In this document: positions 26,279 to 36,367 of the stretch, one piece after another
Numbering within the stretch: position 1 is the stretch's first letter
Layout: every line of letters begins with the position of its first letter
NCBI RefSeq assembly: GCF_001039005.1
Contig: NZ_LDWR01000011.1
Span: forward strand, 248,001 to 312,000
Direction of reading: 5' to 3'
Source: Burkholderia cepacia
Lineage (GTDB): Bacteria > Pseudomonadota > Gammaproteobacteria > Burkholderiales > Burkholderiaceae
DNA: 64,000 bases
Position numbers and translations under genes: made by a program
Notes under the pieces: generated by a model
What the model saw: the letters and a program-made list of their open reading frames with translations, nothing else
Database searches by the model: none
Told to the model about the DNA's origin: nothing

Positions 26279-28708
26279 TTAGCCGCGCAGACGCGCACCG
26301 GCGTGAGCCATCCGCTCGACCAGCGTCTGGATCGCCTGATCGACGACCTCGTCCTGTAGCGTGCCAGCCGCGTCCTGCAGCGTCACGCGGAAGGCAAGGC
26401 TCTTCTCGTGCGCGGCGAGACCACCGGAAGTATTTGATTTTGCACGAAATTCGTCGAAGAGTACAACCTTCTGAACGAATCGGCAGGCCTCTTCGGCAAG
26501 CGCCTTCTTCATTTCGTCGAAAAGTGCCTGAACCTCGACCGCCTGATCGACGACAACGGCGATATCACGACGGACCGGCGGGAATTTCGACACGTCGGTC
26601 GGCGCGGGCAGCGCACGCGCAATCAGCGCGTCCGCATCGATCTCGAACATCACCGGCGCATGCGGCAGCTCGTACTTCTGCATCAGGCGCGGGTGCAGCT
26701 CGCCGATCCAGCCCACCGCACGGCCATCGACTTCGATGCGCGCGCTGCGGCCCGGATGGAGGGCCGGATGCTCGGCCTTCACGAAGCGTGCGGCCGCGGG
26801 CGCGAGCAGCGCCTCGAGATCGCCCTTCACGTCGAAGAAATCGACCGCACGCGTTGCCGCGCCCCACTGCTCGTCGAGCGCCGGGCCATAGGCAAGCGCG
26901 CCGACGCGCTTCGGCTGCGCATGGCCTTCCACCGCCAGCTCGCCGGCCTTCACCGACGGATCGGCGAGGAACACGCGGCCCGACTCGAACACGCGCACGC
27001 GGTCGGCACGGCGGTTCAGGTTGTGGCGCAGCACGGCGATCAGGCTGCCGAACAGCGTCGTGCGCATCACCGAAAGCTGGCTCGCGATCGGGTTCAGCAG
27101 CTTGATCGGGTTGTCGTTGCCCGCGAAATCGCTCTCCCACTCCGCATCGACGAAGCTGAAGTTGACGGTTTCCGCGTAGTCGCGCGCGGCAAGCGCGTGA
27201 CGGATGTCGTGGATCGAGCGCCGCGTCTCGTTGGTCGCACGCATTTCGCTCGTCGCGACCGGCGGACGCGCCGGGATCTTCTCGAAGCCGTAAATGCGCG
27301 CCACTTCCTCGATCAGGTCTTCCTCGATCTCGATGTCGAAGCGGTGCGACGGCGGCGTGACGAGGAACGCGTCGTCGTCACGCTCGAACGGCACGCCGAG
27401 GCGCGTGAAGATGCTGGCGATCTCGTCGGCGCCGATCTTCACGCCGATGATGCGGTTCGCGCGCGACACGCGCATCTTCACCGGCGCGCGCTGCGGCAGG
27501 TTCACGGACTGATCGTCGACCGGGCCGGCCTTGCCGCCGCAGATCTCGAGAATCAGTTGCGTGATGCGCTCGACGTGCTCGACGGTCGTCGCGTAATCGA
27601 CACCGCGCTCGAAGCGATGGGCCGCATCGGTCGAGAAGTTGTACTTGCGCGCGCGGCCGCGGATGCTGTCCGGCCACCAGAACGCGGCTTCCAGGTAGAT
27701 GTTGGTCGTGTCGAGCGTGACGGCCGTGCTGTCGCCGCCCATGATGCCGGCCAGGCTTTCGACGTGGCGGTCGTCCGCAATCACGCCGACCGTTTCGTCG
27801 AGTTCGACCGTGTTGCCGTTGAGCAGCTTCAGCGATTCGCCGCGCTTGCCCCAACGCACTTCAATACCGCCGTGAATCTTGTCGAGATCGAACACGTGCG
27901 ACGGGCGGCCGAGCTCGAACATCACGTAGTTCGAAATGTCGACGAGGGCCGACACGCTGCGCTGGCCCGAACGCTCGAGGCGCTCGACCATCCACTGCGG
28001 CGTCTTCGCATGCGCATTCACGCCGCGGATCACGCGACCCGAGAAGCGGCCGCACAGATCGGGGGCGTCGATGCGCACCGGCAGCGTCTCGTCGAGCTCG
28101 ACGCGCACCGGGCGGATATCGACCGGCGTCAGCGGCGCGCCGGTGATCGCGGCCGTCTCGCGCGCGATACCGAACACGGACAGGCAGTCTGCCTTGTTCG
28201 GCGTCAGCTTGATTTCGAAGATCGTGTCGTCGAGATTGAGCGTCTCGCGGATGTCCTGACCGACCGGCGTGTCTTCCGGCAGGATCAGCAGGCCGCTGTG
28301 ATCCTCGGACAGCTTCAGTTCGCGCGCCGAGCACAGCATCCCCTGGCTCTCCACACCGCGCAACTTCGACAGCTTGATCGCGAACGGCTTGCCGCCCTCT
28401 TCTGCCGGCGGCAGTTCCGCGCCGACCAGCGCGACCGGCACCTTGATGCCGGGCGCCACGTTCGGCGCGCCGCAGACGATATTCAGCGTCGCGCCGGTAC
28501 CGGCGTCGACCTGGCAGACATTGAGCTTGTCCGCATCCGGATGCTTGGCGACTTCGAGCACGCGGCCGACGACGATCTTCGACGTCGGCGGCGCAGCCTT
28601 GCTCAGCGATTCGACTTCGAGCCCCGCCATCGTCAGCGCGTGCGACAGTTCGTCGGTCGTCAGCTGCGGGTCGACAAAGGTTCTCAACCAGGATTCAGGG
28701 AATTGCAT
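26279..28708 (-). CDS. pheT: Phenylalanyl-tRNA synthetase beta subunit
   Basis: The non-catalytic but essential subunit of the (alpha-beta)2 enzyme that charges tRNA-Phe. The 809-residue protein has the usual architecture: tRNA-binding OB domain (about 40-150, [23 protein letters not shown]), B3/B4 editing domain (about 210-385), B5 domain (about 400-480), catalytic-like core and the C-terminal FDX-ACB anticodon-binding domain ([17 protein letters not shown]). It follows pheS by 96 bp. Confidence 0.98.
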   Translation of the reverse strand: MQFPESWLRTFVDPQLTTDELSHALTMAGLEVESLSKAAPPTSKIVVGRVLEVAKHPDADKLNVCQVDAGTGATLNIVCGAPNVAPGIKVPVALVGAELPPAEEGGKPFAIKLSKLRGVESQGMLCSARELKLSEDHSGLLILPEDTPVGQDIRETLNLDDTIFEIKLTPNKADCLSVFGIARETAAITGAPLTPVDIRPVRVELDETLPVRIDAPDLCGRFSGRVIRGVNAHAKTPQWMVERLERSGQRSVSALVDISNYVMFELGRPSHVFDLDKIHGGIEVRWGKRGESLKLLNGNTVELDETVGVIADDRHVESLAGIMGGDSTAVTLDTTNIYLEAAFWWPDSIRGRARKYNFSTDAAHRFERGVDYATTVEHVERITQLILEICGGKAGPVDDQSVNLPQRAPVKMRVSRANRIIGVKIGADEIASIFTRLGVPFERDDDAFLVTPPSHRFDIEIEEDLIEEVARIYGFEKIPARPPVATSEMRATNETRRSIHDIRHALAARDYAETVNFSFVDAEWESDFAGNDNPIKLLNPIASQLSVMRTTLFGSLIAVLRHNLNRRADRVRVFESGRVFLADPSVKAGELAVEGHAQPKRVGALAYGPALDEQWGAATRAVDFFDVKGDLEALLAPAAARFVKAEHPALHPGRSARIEVDGRAVGWIGELHPRLMQKYELPHAPVMFEIDADALIARALPAPTDVSKFPPVRRDIAVVVDQAVEVQALFDEMKKALAEEACRFVQKVVLFDEFRAKSNTSGGLAAHEKSLAFRVTLQDAAGTLQDEVVDQAIQTLVERMAHAGARLRG

Positions 28709-28804
28709 GGATGTCTACGTTCGAAACAGGTTAGATCGACGCCCGGGCCCCATCGGATCGTCCGTCGGGGCATGCGCGGGCACAGGTCGGCGCGGCGAGC
28801 GGCG

Positions 28805-29818
28805 TTATGCGAACTGGCGCAGGAAACGCAGGTCGTTCTCGAAGAACAGCCGGAGATCCTGGACGCCGTAGCGCAGCATCGTCAGGCGTTCGAGGCCGCT
28901 GCCGAACGCAAAGCCGATGTAGCGCTCGGGATCGAGGCCCATGTTGCGAATCACGGTCGGATGCACCTGCCCCGAGCCGGAGATCTCGAGCCATTTGCCG
29001 GCGTTCTTGCCTTGCTCGAACATCATGTCGATCTCGGCCGACGGTTCCGTGAACGGGAAATACGACGGACGGAAGCGCACGAGGATGTCGTCGCGCTCGA
29101 AGAATTTCTTCAGGAAATCGGTATAGACGCCCTTGAGGTCGGCGAAGCTGATGTTTTCGTCGATCCACAGCCCCTCGACCTGATTGAACATCGGCGAGTG
29201 GGTCGCATCGCTGTCGACGCGATACGTGCGGCCCGGTGCGATCACCTTGATCGGCGGACGGTTCATGCGCGCGTAACGCACCTGCATCGGGCTCGTGTGC
29301 GTGCGCAGCAGCAGCTGGCGGCCGTCGGCGTCCTTGCCTTCAACGTAGAAGGTGTCCTGCATCGAACGCGCCGGATGGTTTTCCGGGCTGTTCAGCGACG
29401 TGAAGTTGTACCAGTCGGTCTCGATTTCGGGGCCGTCGGCCACATCGAAACCGATCGAGCCGAAAATCTGTTCGACACGCTCCCACGTGCGCATCACGGG
29501 GTGCAGGCTGCCTGCACCGGCGCCACGGCCCGGCAACGTCACGTCGATCGCCTCGGCGGCGAGGCGCTGGTTCAACAGCGCGTCGGCCAGTGCCTGGCGA
29601 CGTGCGGTCAGCGCGGCTTCAACCTGCTGCTTCGCGACGTTGATGCGTGCGCCTTCGGTCTTGCGTGCTTCGGGATCGAGCTTGCCGAGGCCCTTCAGCA
29701 ACTCGGTCAGCGCACCCGACTTGCCGAGAAATCGTGCTTTCTCGTTTTCGAGCGTGGTGATGTCGGCAGCCTGTTCGAAGGACTGCTGCGCGTCGGCGAC
29801 AATCTGGTCCAGATCCAT
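28805..29818 (-). CDS. pheS: Phenylalanyl-tRNA synthetase alpha subunit
   Basis: Catalytic subunit of PheRS. A 337-residue protein starts at ATG 29818 ([14 protein letters not shown]). The N-terminal coiled coil is followed by class II motifs: [14 protein letters not shown] (motif 1 region), [12 protein letters not shown] and the C-terminal [22 protein letters not shown] (motif 3). The longer frame to 29941 crosses a terminator hairpin and is rejected. It is preceded by rplT and followed by pheT. Confidence 0.97.
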   Translation of the reverse strand: MDLDQIVADAQQSFEQAADITTLENEKARFLGKSGALTELLKGLGKLDPEARKTEGARINVAKQQVEAALTARRQALADALLNQRLAAEAIDVTLPGRGAGAGSLHPVMRTWERVEQIFGSIGFDVADGPEIETDWYNFTSLNSPENHPARSMQDTFYVEGKDADGRQLLLRTHTSPMQVRYARMNRPPIKVIAPGRTYRVDSDATHSPMFNQVEGLWIDENISFADLKGVYTDFLKKFFERDDILVRFRPSYFPFTEPSAEIDMMFEQGKNAGKWLEISGSGQVHPTVIRNMGLDPERYIGFAFGSGLERLTMLRYGVQDLRLFFENDLRFLRQFA

Positions 29819-29873
29819 AGATCCCATCATTTCCAACGTCATTCGGTCTTGGCGAGCGAAACCGCCCATCCAA

Positions 29874-29904
29874 ACAAAAAAGGGGCTCGGAAGAGCCCCG
29901 TTTT
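29874..29904 (-). terminator. Intrinsic terminator or attenuator between rplT and pheS
   Basis: Read on the minus strand, GGGGCTC/GAGCCCC with a TTCC loop is followed by TTTTTTG. It lies 64 bases past rplT and about 56 before pheS. No Phe-rich leader peptide was found upstream. Confidence 0.78.
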
Positions 29905-29967
29905 CGCTGCAGCGGCCGAGACTACCGGAGCATCGCTGCAACTAACCACGCAGTGCTAATTTCGCAA

Positions 29968-30327
29968 TTAGGCTGCAACGGCGGCTTTCACCTGCTTGAC
30001 GATCGCAGCAAAAGCAGCCTTGTCGAACACCGCCATGTCGGCCAGAACCTTACGGTCGAGTTCGATCGACGCCTTCTTCAGGCCGTTGATGAACACGCTG
30101 TAGGTCATGTCGTGCTGGCGAACTGCCGCGTTGATACGCGTGATCCACAGTGCGCGGAACACACGCTTCTTGTTGCGGCGATCGCGGTACGCGTACTGGC
30201 CAGCGCGCATCACCGCCTGCTTGGCGATGCGATAGACGTTATTGCGACGGCCGCGATAACCCTTGGCCAGGTTGATGATCTTCTTGTGGCGGGCCCGTGC
30301 GGTTACCCCACGTTTGACTCGAGGCAT
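29968..30327 (-). CDS. rplT: 50S ribosomal protein L20
   Basis: A 119-residue early-assembly 23S rRNA-binding protein. [28 protein letters not shown] is the highly conserved start. Family length is exact. It is cotranscribed with infC and rpmI; L20 represses this group in enterobacteria by binding the mRNA. Confidence 0.98.
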
Positions 30328-30357
30328 ATTTCTCTCCTTAGAGTATCGATTGAGGGG

Positions 30358-30555
30358 TTACGCGAACGGCAGCATTGCGCGGACGGAGTTCAGATCGGAA
30401 TCATGAACTGCCGTTGCGCCGCGCAGGTGACGCTTGTTCTTCGTGGTTTTCTTGGTCAGGATGTGGCGCTTGAAGGCCTGACCGCGCTTGACGGTACCGC
30501 CCGGACGCACCACGAAGCGCTTTGCAGCACTCTTCTTGGTCTTCATCTTCGGCAT
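30358..30555 (-). CDS. rpmI: 50S ribosomal protein L35
   Basis: A 65-residue basic ribosomal protein beginning [20 protein letters not shown], with the conserved [18 protein letters not shown] segment. It lies between infC and rplT, 30 bp before rplT, the classical order. Confidence 0.98.
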
Positions 30556-30744
30556 GACGACAACTCCAGTTTATTAGATGGCGATGGGTGTGCGGTTGGC
30601 TTGCGCCCTTGACCCGCCCTTCGAAACCCAGTCCACTTGTGTACGGCGAACCGCTTGCGCAGCCGCCGTCATTGTTGGCACGCCGCCCTGACCGGGCAAC
30701 GCGCCGAACCACTGTCGAACCTGCGCGCGAAGCGCGCGGGCCCG
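30556..30744 (-). other. infC-rpmI intergenic leader, possible L20 autoregulation site
   Basis: The 189-nt transcribed gap starts with a GC hairpin (CCGCGCGC-TTCG-type, about 30733-30741 outward) after the infC stop. In E. coli and Bacillus this region or its equivalent folds into L20-binding structures. Function here is inferred from position only. Confidence 0.35.
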
Positions 30745-31269
30745 TTACTTCTTTTTCTTCGGCGAGAGCACCATGATCATCTGGCGCCCTTCCATCTTCG
30801 GCATCTGCTCGACCTGGCCGACTTCCTCGAGATCCGTGCGCAGACGCTCAAGCATCCGCATACCGATTTCCTGGTGAGCCATTTCGCGACCGCGGAAACG
30901 CAACGTGATCTTCGTCTTGTCGCCTTCTTCGAGGAAGCGCACGAGGTTGCGGAGCTTGACGTTGTAATCCCCGTCATCGGTACCCGGGCGGAATTTGACT
31001 TCCTTGACCTGGATGACCTTCTGCTTCAGCTTCGCTTCGTGCTGCTTCTTCGATTCCTGGTACTTGAACTTGCCGTAATCCATCAGACGGCAAACCGGGG
31101 GAACCGCTTGCGGCGCGATTTCCACCAGGTCAACATCCAGTTCTTCCGATTTACGGAAAGCATCAGCGAGTTTTACGATACCGAGCGGTTCGTTCTCGAT
31201 CCCGACCAGACGCACTTCCGGCGCAGTGATTTCACCGTTGATGCGATGCGACGACTTATCAGTAGCGAT
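30745..31269 (-). CDS. infC: Translation initiation factor IF-3, AUC start codon
   Basis: Prevents premature subunit joining and checks initiator tRNA and start codons. The 174-residue protein starts at the rare codon ATC (31267-31269), giving (M)[20 protein letters not shown] after GAGGAAACG. Frames beginning at a later GTG would lose the conserved RINGEI. The IF3N domain covers residues 1-80, IF3C follows, and the end KKKK is typical. The AUC start fits known autoregulation in which IF-3 discriminates against its own non-AUG start. Confidence 0.96.
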   Translation of the reverse strand: MATDKSSHRINGEITAPEVRLVGIENEPLGIVKLADAFRKSEELDVDLVEIAPQAVPPVCRLMDYGKFKYQESKKQHEAKLKQKVIQVKEVKFRPGTDDGDYNVKLRNLVRFLEEGDKTKITLRFRGREMAHQEIGMRMLERLRTDLEEVGQVEQMPKMEGRQMIMVLSPKKKK

Positions 31270-31318
31270 GTTACGTTTCCTCTAAAAATTAAAAAAACGA
31301 GCCGCGCTGCCAGGGCGG

Positions 31319-33226
31319 TTACTTGAACGAGCGCAGGTCTTCCTGCAGACGCTCAACGAAGACATCGACCGGCATCACGCCAAGATCGACGCCGCCACGG
31401 GCACGCACGGCTACCGTTTGCGCATCACGCTCCTTATCACCCACGACGAGGAGATAAGGCACCTTTTCCAGCGTGTGCTCGCGTATTTTATAGCTAATCT
31501 TCTCGTTGCGCAAATCGGCCGTCACTCTAACCCCTTGTTTTTGCAACGTTTGGGCCAGAGACTTCGCATATTCGACCTGATTTTCGGCGATATTGAGCAC
31601 AACAGCCTGAATCGGCGCGAGCCAGACCGGCATCGCACCAGCGTGGTGCTCGATCAGAATGCCGAGGAATCGCTCCATCGAACCGACGATCGCACGGTGC
31701 AGCATCACGGGCCGGCGGCGGCTGTTGTCTTCCGCGACGTACTCGGCACCGAGACGCTCCGGCAGCATCATGTCGAGCTGCAGCGTACCGCACTGCCACG
31801 AACGGCCGAGCGCGTCCTTGATGTGATACTCGATCTTCGGACCGTAGAACGCACCCTCGCCCGGCAGCTCTTCCCACTGGAGGCCGCACGCCGTCAGCGC
31901 TTCACGCAGACCCTGCTCGGCACGGTCCCACGTTTCGTCGGAACCCATGCGCTGCTCAGGACGCAGCGACAGCTTGATGTCGATGTGGTCGAAACCGAAA
32001 TCGCCATACACGCTCATCGCGAGCTTGTTGAACGCGATCGACTCGGCAATGATCTGGTCTTCCGTACAGAAGATGTGCGCATCGTCCTGCACGAAGCCGC
32101 GCACGCGCATCAGGCCGTGCAGTGCGCCCGATGCCTCGTTGCGGTGGCACGAACCGAATTCCGCGTAACGCAGCGGCAGGTCGCGGTACGAGCGCAGGCC
32201 GTGCTTGAACACCTGGACGTGCCCCGGACAGTTCATCGGCTTGATCGCGTAGTCGCGCTTCTCCGACTCCGTCGTGAACATGTTCTCGCGGTAGTTCTGC
32301 CAGTGGCCCGACGCCTCCCACAGCGAGCGGTCCATGATCATCGGCGTCTTGATCTCGAGGTAGCCGGCTTCGTTCACGCGGCGGCGCATGTACTGCTCGA
32401 CCTGCTGCCACAGCGCCCAGCCCTTCGGATGCCAGAACACCATGCCCGGCGACTCTTCCTGCATGTGGAACAGGTCGAGCTGCTTGCCGAGCTTGCGGTG
32501 GTCGCGCTTTTCCGCTTCCTCGAGCATGTGCAGGTACTGGTCCTGGTCTTCCTTCTTCGTCCAGGCGGTACCGTAGATGCGCTGCAGCTGCTCGTTCTTC
32601 GAATCGCCGCGCCAGTACGCACCTGCGACCTTCATCAGCTTGAAGACCTTCAGCTTGCCGGTCGACGGCACGTGCGGGCCACGGCACAGATCCGTGAAGC
32701 CACCGTGCGAATACAGCTTGATGTCGTCGCTCTGCGGAATCGATTCGATGATCTCGGCCTTGTACTTCTCGCCGATGCTGCGGAAGTATCCCGCGGCCTC
32801 GTCGCGCGACACGACGCGGCGCGTCACGGGCTCGTCCTTCTTGGCGAGCTCCAGCATGCGCTTTTCGATCTTCTCGAGATCTTCCGGCGTAAACGGACGC
32901 TGATACGCGAAGTCGTAATAGAAGCCGTTGTCGATCACGGGACCGATCGTCACCTGCGCTTCCGGATACAGCTCCTTCACCGCGTACGCGAGCAAGTGCG
33001 CGGCCGAGTGACGGATGATGTCGAGGCCGTCGGCGTCCTTGTCCGTGACGATTGCGAGCGATGCGTCGCGGTCGATCACCGCGGACGTATCGACGAGCTC
33101 GCCATCGAGCTTGCCACCAAGCGCAGCCTTCGCAAGCCCGGGACCGATCGAGGCTGCAACCTCGGCAACTGTCACCGGATGCTCGTATTGTCGAACTGAG
33201 CCGTCAGGCAAGCGTATCGAAACCAT
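31319..33226 (-). CDS. thrS: Threonyl-tRNA synthetase
   Basis: Charges tRNA-Thr. The 635-residue protein starts at ATG 33226 ([16 protein letters not shown]) behind CGGAGA. It has an N-terminal TGS domain (1-62), the editing domain with [16 protein letters not shown], and the class II core including [21 protein letters not shown] (zinc-binding Cys) and the C-terminal anticodon-binding domain. It leads the thrS-infC-rpmI-rplT-pheST-ihfA cluster. Confidence 0.98.
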   Translation of the reverse strand: MVSIRLPDGSVRQYEHPVTVAEVAASIGPGLAKAALGGKLDGELVDTSAVIDRDASLAIVTDKDADGLDIIRHSAAHLLAYAVKELYPEAQVTIGPVIDNGFYYDFAYQRPFTPEDLEKIEKRMLELAKKDEPVTRRVVSRDEAAGYFRSIGEKYKAEIIESIPQSDDIKLYSHGGFTDLCRGPHVPSTGKLKVFKLMKVAGAYWRGDSKNEQLQRIYGTAWTKKEDQDQYLHMLEEAEKRDHRKLGKQLDLFHMQEESPGMVFWHPKGWALWQQVEQYMRRRVNEAGYLEIKTPMIMDRSLWEASGHWQNYRENMFTTESEKRDYAIKPMNCPGHVQVFKHGLRSYRDLPLRYAEFGSCHRNEASGALHGLMRVRGFVQDDAHIFCTEDQIIAESIAFNKLAMSVYGDFGFDHIDIKLSLRPEQRMGSDETWDRAEQGLREALTACGLQWEELPGEGAFYGPKIEYHIKDALGRSWQCGTLQLDMMLPERLGAEYVAEDNSRRRPVMLHRAIVGSMERFLGILIEHHAGAMPVWLAPIQAVVLNIAENQVEYAKSLAQTLQKQGVRVTADLRNEKISYKIREHTLEKVPYLLVVGDKERDAQTVAVRARGGVDLGVMPVDVFVERLQEDLRSFK

Positions 33227-33302
33227 AGCAATCTCCGTGATGCCGACAGTGGGCGGCAGACCAAGCACGCGATATAAAAGTCACGCGCGAAAATTTCGCG
33301 AC

Positions 33303-33337
33303 AAAAAAAATGCGGCCCCGCTTTCGAGGGGCCGCAT
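33303..33337 (-). terminator. Intrinsic terminator between tRNA-Val and thrS
   Basis: Read on the minus strand, a 10-bp stem ATGCGGCCCC/GGGGCCGCAT is followed by seven or eight T. It is 160 bp past tRNA-Val and 77 bp before the thrS start, so it may end the tRNA transcript or attenuate thrS. The 33338-33497 stretch holds nothing else recognisable. Confidence 0.8.
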
Positions 33338-33497
33338 TCGATACTTCACTCAAACTGAAAGGGCGAAAACGTTCCTCGACTAGCGTCGGTCCGAAAAGGT
33401 TTCGGTCAACGTTCGCGGTGTCATAACCGTATTCGCCTTGTTTGCGTTGAGTTATTTACTGCATCGAATACCCGGAAACCGGGCATTCTCAATTCGT

Positions 33498-33574
33498 TGG
33501 TAGGCTCGATTGGACTCGAACCAACGACCCCCACCATGTCAAGGTGGTGCTCTAACCAGCTGAGCTACGAGCCT
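33498..33574 (-). tRNA. tRNA-Val(GAC)
   Basis: A 77-nt cloverleaf: acceptor AGGCTCG/CGAGCCT, D arm GCTCAGCTGGTTAGAGC, anticodon stem CCACC/GGTGG with loop TTGACAT (anticodon GAC), T arm GTTGGTTCGAGTCCAAT and encoded CCA. Confidence 0.95.
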
Positions 33575-33659
33575 AGAGAAGCTGAAATTATATGGAGCTG
33601 CTGTTCGTTTGGCAAGCCTTTTTATGCGGTCGCAGCAAAATAACCGTGTTCCAACCCCA

Positions 33660-35894
33660 TCATGCCTTCCGCCCCGCCCGCACGACGCCCTGCACCTCGC
33701 CGAGCAGCGTGCAGGCGCGCTGCACCTGCGCCGAATTCGACACCTCGACCGTGAACTGCATGAATGCCGCATTGCGGCGGCTTTGCGTCTTCACGCCGAC
33801 CACGTTCATCTTTTCGCGCGCGAACACTTCGGAGATGTCGCGCAGCAACCCCTGCCGGTCGCTCGCCTCGATCATCAGGTCGACCGGATAGACGGATGCA
33901 CCGCGCCCGCCGAGCACGTCGGCCGACCAGGTCGTCTGCAGCACGCGTTCCGGCGCGCGCTCGACCATCCGGCGAAACGTCGGGCAGTCGGTGCGGTGGA
34001 TCGACATCCCCTTGCCGCGCGTGACGAAACCGCTGATCGGATCGGGCGGCGCCGGACGGCAGCAGCGCGCGAGCTGAGTCAGCAGCGCGTCGACGCCCAC
34101 GACCAGCACGCCGGTCGACGCGCCGTGCGCCACGCTCGCGCCGCTGCTGCGCTTCTCGAAATCGGCAGGCGCCTCGGGCACCGGCTCAGGCGGCGGCGCA
34201 TCGGACAGCGCGTGCTCGACATGACGCAGACTGAACTCTTCCTTGCCGACGACCGAGAACAACTCCTCGGGCGACTTGAAGCCGAGCTTCGCAGCGAGGT
34301 TGTCCAGACTGACCGACGTCTTGCCCTCGCGCTGCAGCGTCTTTTCGACGAGCGCCCGGCCATGCGCGACGTTTTCTTCCTGCTCGATCGAGTTGAACCA
34401 CGCACGCACCTTCTGCCGCGCGCGCGGGCTCTTCAGGTAACCGAGCTGCAGGTTCAGCCAGTCGCGCGACGGCCCGCCCTCCTTCACCGCGACGATCTCG
34501 ACCGTCTGGCCGTTCGCAAGCGACGTGTTCAGCGGCACCATCACGCCGTCGACGCGCGCGCCGCGGCAGCGATGGCCGAGTTCGCTGTGCAGGTGGTACG
34601 CGAAATCGACCGGCGTCGCGCCCTGCGGCAACGCGATCACGCGCGCCTGCGGCGTCAGCACGTAGATGTGGTCGTCGTCGAGCGACGTCTCGCGCAATTG
34701 CGCCCACGCCTGGTCGCCCGACACCTCGGTGCCGTCCTCGACGTCGTCCTTCCACGCGAGCAACTGGCGCAGCCACGCGATCTTCTCGTCGTATTTGTCG
34801 CTCGCCGAGAACTGGCCGCCGTAACCGCGCGTGCCGGCCTCCTTGTAGCGCCAGTGCGCGGCAACGCCGTACTCGGCGAAGCGGTGCATCTCGTGCGTGC
34901 GGATCTGCACTTCGAACGCACGGCCGTCGTCGCCGATCACGACCGTATGCAGCGACTTGTAGCCGTTCGGCTTCGGCCGCGAGATGTAGTCGTCGAACTC
35001 TTTCGGCACCGGCTGCCACAGGTGATGCACGATACCGAGCACCGCGTAGCAATCCTTGATGTCCGGCACGATCACGCGGAACGCACGCACGTCGTACAGC
35101 TCGGCGAAATCGAGTTCCTTGCCGCGCATCTTGCGCCAGATGCTGTAGATATGCTTCGGCCGGCCGCTCACGTCGGCCTGGATGTGCGCATCCGCCAGCT
35201 CGTGCTGCAGCCGCTCGATCGCTTGCCTGACGTACGCCTCGCGTTCGATCCGCTTTTCGTCGAGCAGTTTCGCGATCCGCTTGTAGGTGACGGGATCCTC
35301 GAAGCGGAACGCGAGATCTTCGAGCTCCCACTTCAGTTGCCAGATACCGAGACGGTTCGCGAGCGGCGCATAGATCTCGAGCGTCTCGCGCGCGACGTCG
35401 GGCGGCGGGTCGATCTTCGCGGCCGCGTAGTAGCGCAGCGACTGCAGCCGCGACGCGAGCCGGATCAGCACCACGCGGATATCCTGCGCGAACGCGAGCA
35501 GCATCTTGCGCAACGCCTCGATCTGCGTGCGCCGCTCTTCCGCCGCATCGCGCCCCGCGTCGGCCACCGCATTCTGCGCGGCGCGCAGGCTGACGGTGCC
35601 GAGTCGCAACAGCTTGCGCACGTCGGACACGAGCCGCGCCACTTCGTCGCCGAAACGCTCGGTCAGCTCGCGCTCTGGGTCGCTCAGGTGCGGCGTCAGC
35701 ACGAACAGCGCTGCGGCCTGCATCGCGGACGGATCGACGTTCAGCGTGCGCATGATCGACGCCGTGCCTGCCGAGTGGTCGGCGAGCAGTTCGCCCGACG
35801 ACAGGCGTGCATCGCCGGCCCGCTCGCGCACGAATGCGAGCACGTCGTCGAACGACGGTGCCGAAACGGGGGAAGCGGAAACGGACTCGGTCAT
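33660..35894 (-). CDS. relA: GTP pyrophosphokinase RelA ((p)ppGpp synthetase with degenerate hydrolase domain)
   Basis: Ribosome-associated stringent-response enzyme of 744 residues. In the N-terminal HD region the hydrolase HDxxED motif is replaced by ALFVLTPHLSD, so hydrolysis is lost. The synthetase domain (about 220-345) has GRPKHIYSIWRKMRGKELDF and, at the (R/E)X(K/D)D position, PKEFDDYISRPKPNGYKSLH, the EFDD form of RelA rather than SpoT/Rel. TGS (about 395-455) and a C-terminal ACT domain follow. It is single-gene, next to a RidA homologue. Confidence 0.95.
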   Translation of the reverse strand: MTESVSASPVSAPSFDDVLAFVRERAGDARLSSGELLADHSAGTASIMRTLNVDPSAMQAAALFVLTPHLSDPERELTERFGDEVARLVSDVRKLLRLGTVSLRAAQNAVADAGRDAAEERRTQIEALRKMLLAFAQDIRVVLIRLASRLQSLRYYAAAKIDPPPDVARETLEIYAPLANRLGIWQLKWELEDLAFRFEDPVTYKRIAKLLDEKRIEREAYVRQAIERLQHELADAHIQADVSGRPKHIYSIWRKMRGKELDFAELYDVRAFRVIVPDIKDCYAVLGIVHHLWQPVPKEFDDYISRPKPNGYKSLHTVVIGDDGRAFEVQIRTHEMHRFAEYGVAAHWRYKEAGTRGYGGQFSASDKYDEKIAWLRQLLAWKDDVEDGTEVSGDQAWAQLRETSLDDDHIYVLTPQARVIALPQGATPVDFAYHLHSELGHRCRGARVDGVMVPLNTSLANGQTVEIVAVKEGGPSRDWLNLQLGYLKSPRARQKVRAWFNSIEQEENVAHGRALVEKTLQREGKTSVSLDNLAAKLGFKSPEELFSVVGKEEFSLRHVEHALSDAPPPEPVPEAPADFEKRSSGASVAHGASTGVLVVGVDALLTQLARCCRPAPPDPISGFVTRGKGMSIHRTDCPTFRRMVERAPERVLQTTWSADVLGGRGASVYPVDLMIEASDRQGLLRDISEVFAREKMNVVGVKTQSRRNAAFMQFTVEVSNSAQVQRACTLLGEVQGVVRAGRKA

Positions 35895-35933
35895 TGCACG
35901 GCCTGGCGTAATACGGTCATCGTCTAACGACGC

Positions 35934-36287
35934 TCAGCTCCGCTGTGCGGCGACGACCACGATCTCGACGAGCAGCGCCGGATCCGCGAGCTTCGCCTCG
36001 ACGGTGGCGCGCGGCGGCGTGTTGCCCTGCGCGACCCACGCGTCCCACTCCGCATTCATGCCTTCGAAGTTCGCCAGATCCGAGATATAGATCTGCACCG
36101 ACAGCAGATGCGCCTTGTCGCTGTTCGCTTCGGCGAGCAGGCGGTCGATGTGGCCGAGCACTTCGCGCGTCTGGCCCTTGATGTCCTGCGTGGTGTCTTC
36201 GGCGATCTGGCCGGCCAGATACACGGTACCGTTGTGGATCGCGGTTTCGGAGAGACGGGCCCCGACGTGGTGACGAATGACTGCCAT
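35934..36287 (-). CDS. RidA/YjgF-family protein
   Basis: A 117-residue homotrimeric-type protein of the Rid family, which hydrolyses reactive enamines/imines formed by PLP enzymes. Typical segments are HNGTVYLAGQIAEDTTQDI, ISDLANFEGMNAEWDAWV and TPPRATVEAKLADPALLVEI, the latter with the Arg that binds substrate carboxylate and the Glu of the active site. It lies 39 bp upstream of relA on the same strand; a functional link is only inference. Confidence 0.93.
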   Translation of the reverse strand: MAVIRHHVGARLSETAIHNGTVYLAGQIAEDTTQDIKGQTREVLGHIDRLLAEANSDKAHLLSVQIYISDLANFEGMNAEWDAWVAQGNTPPRATVEAKLADPALLVEIVVVAAQRS

Positions 36288-36367
36288 GGAATGTTCCGGT
36301 CGTGAGTGGATGATGAATCGGACGGCGACACGGCCCGCGTGCCGCCGAACCGCATATTATGACGCGT

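Noticed and set aside
26660..29959. A plus-strand open frame of about 1100 codons opposite pheS and pheT
   Set aside because: It is antisense to two unmistakable genes, its composition is Arg/His/Leu/Asp-rich as expected for the complement of GC-biased codons, and it has no recognisable domain.
29905..29967. Search for a PheM-like leader peptide before pheS
   Set aside because: The short frames present carry no run of Phe codons, and the first ATG frame (near 29932) stops after three codons.
31418..33199. A 593-codon plus-strand frame opposite thrS
   Set aside because: thrS motifs (MNCPGH, TGS) are on the minus strand; the plus frame is an Arg/Val/His-rich shadow.
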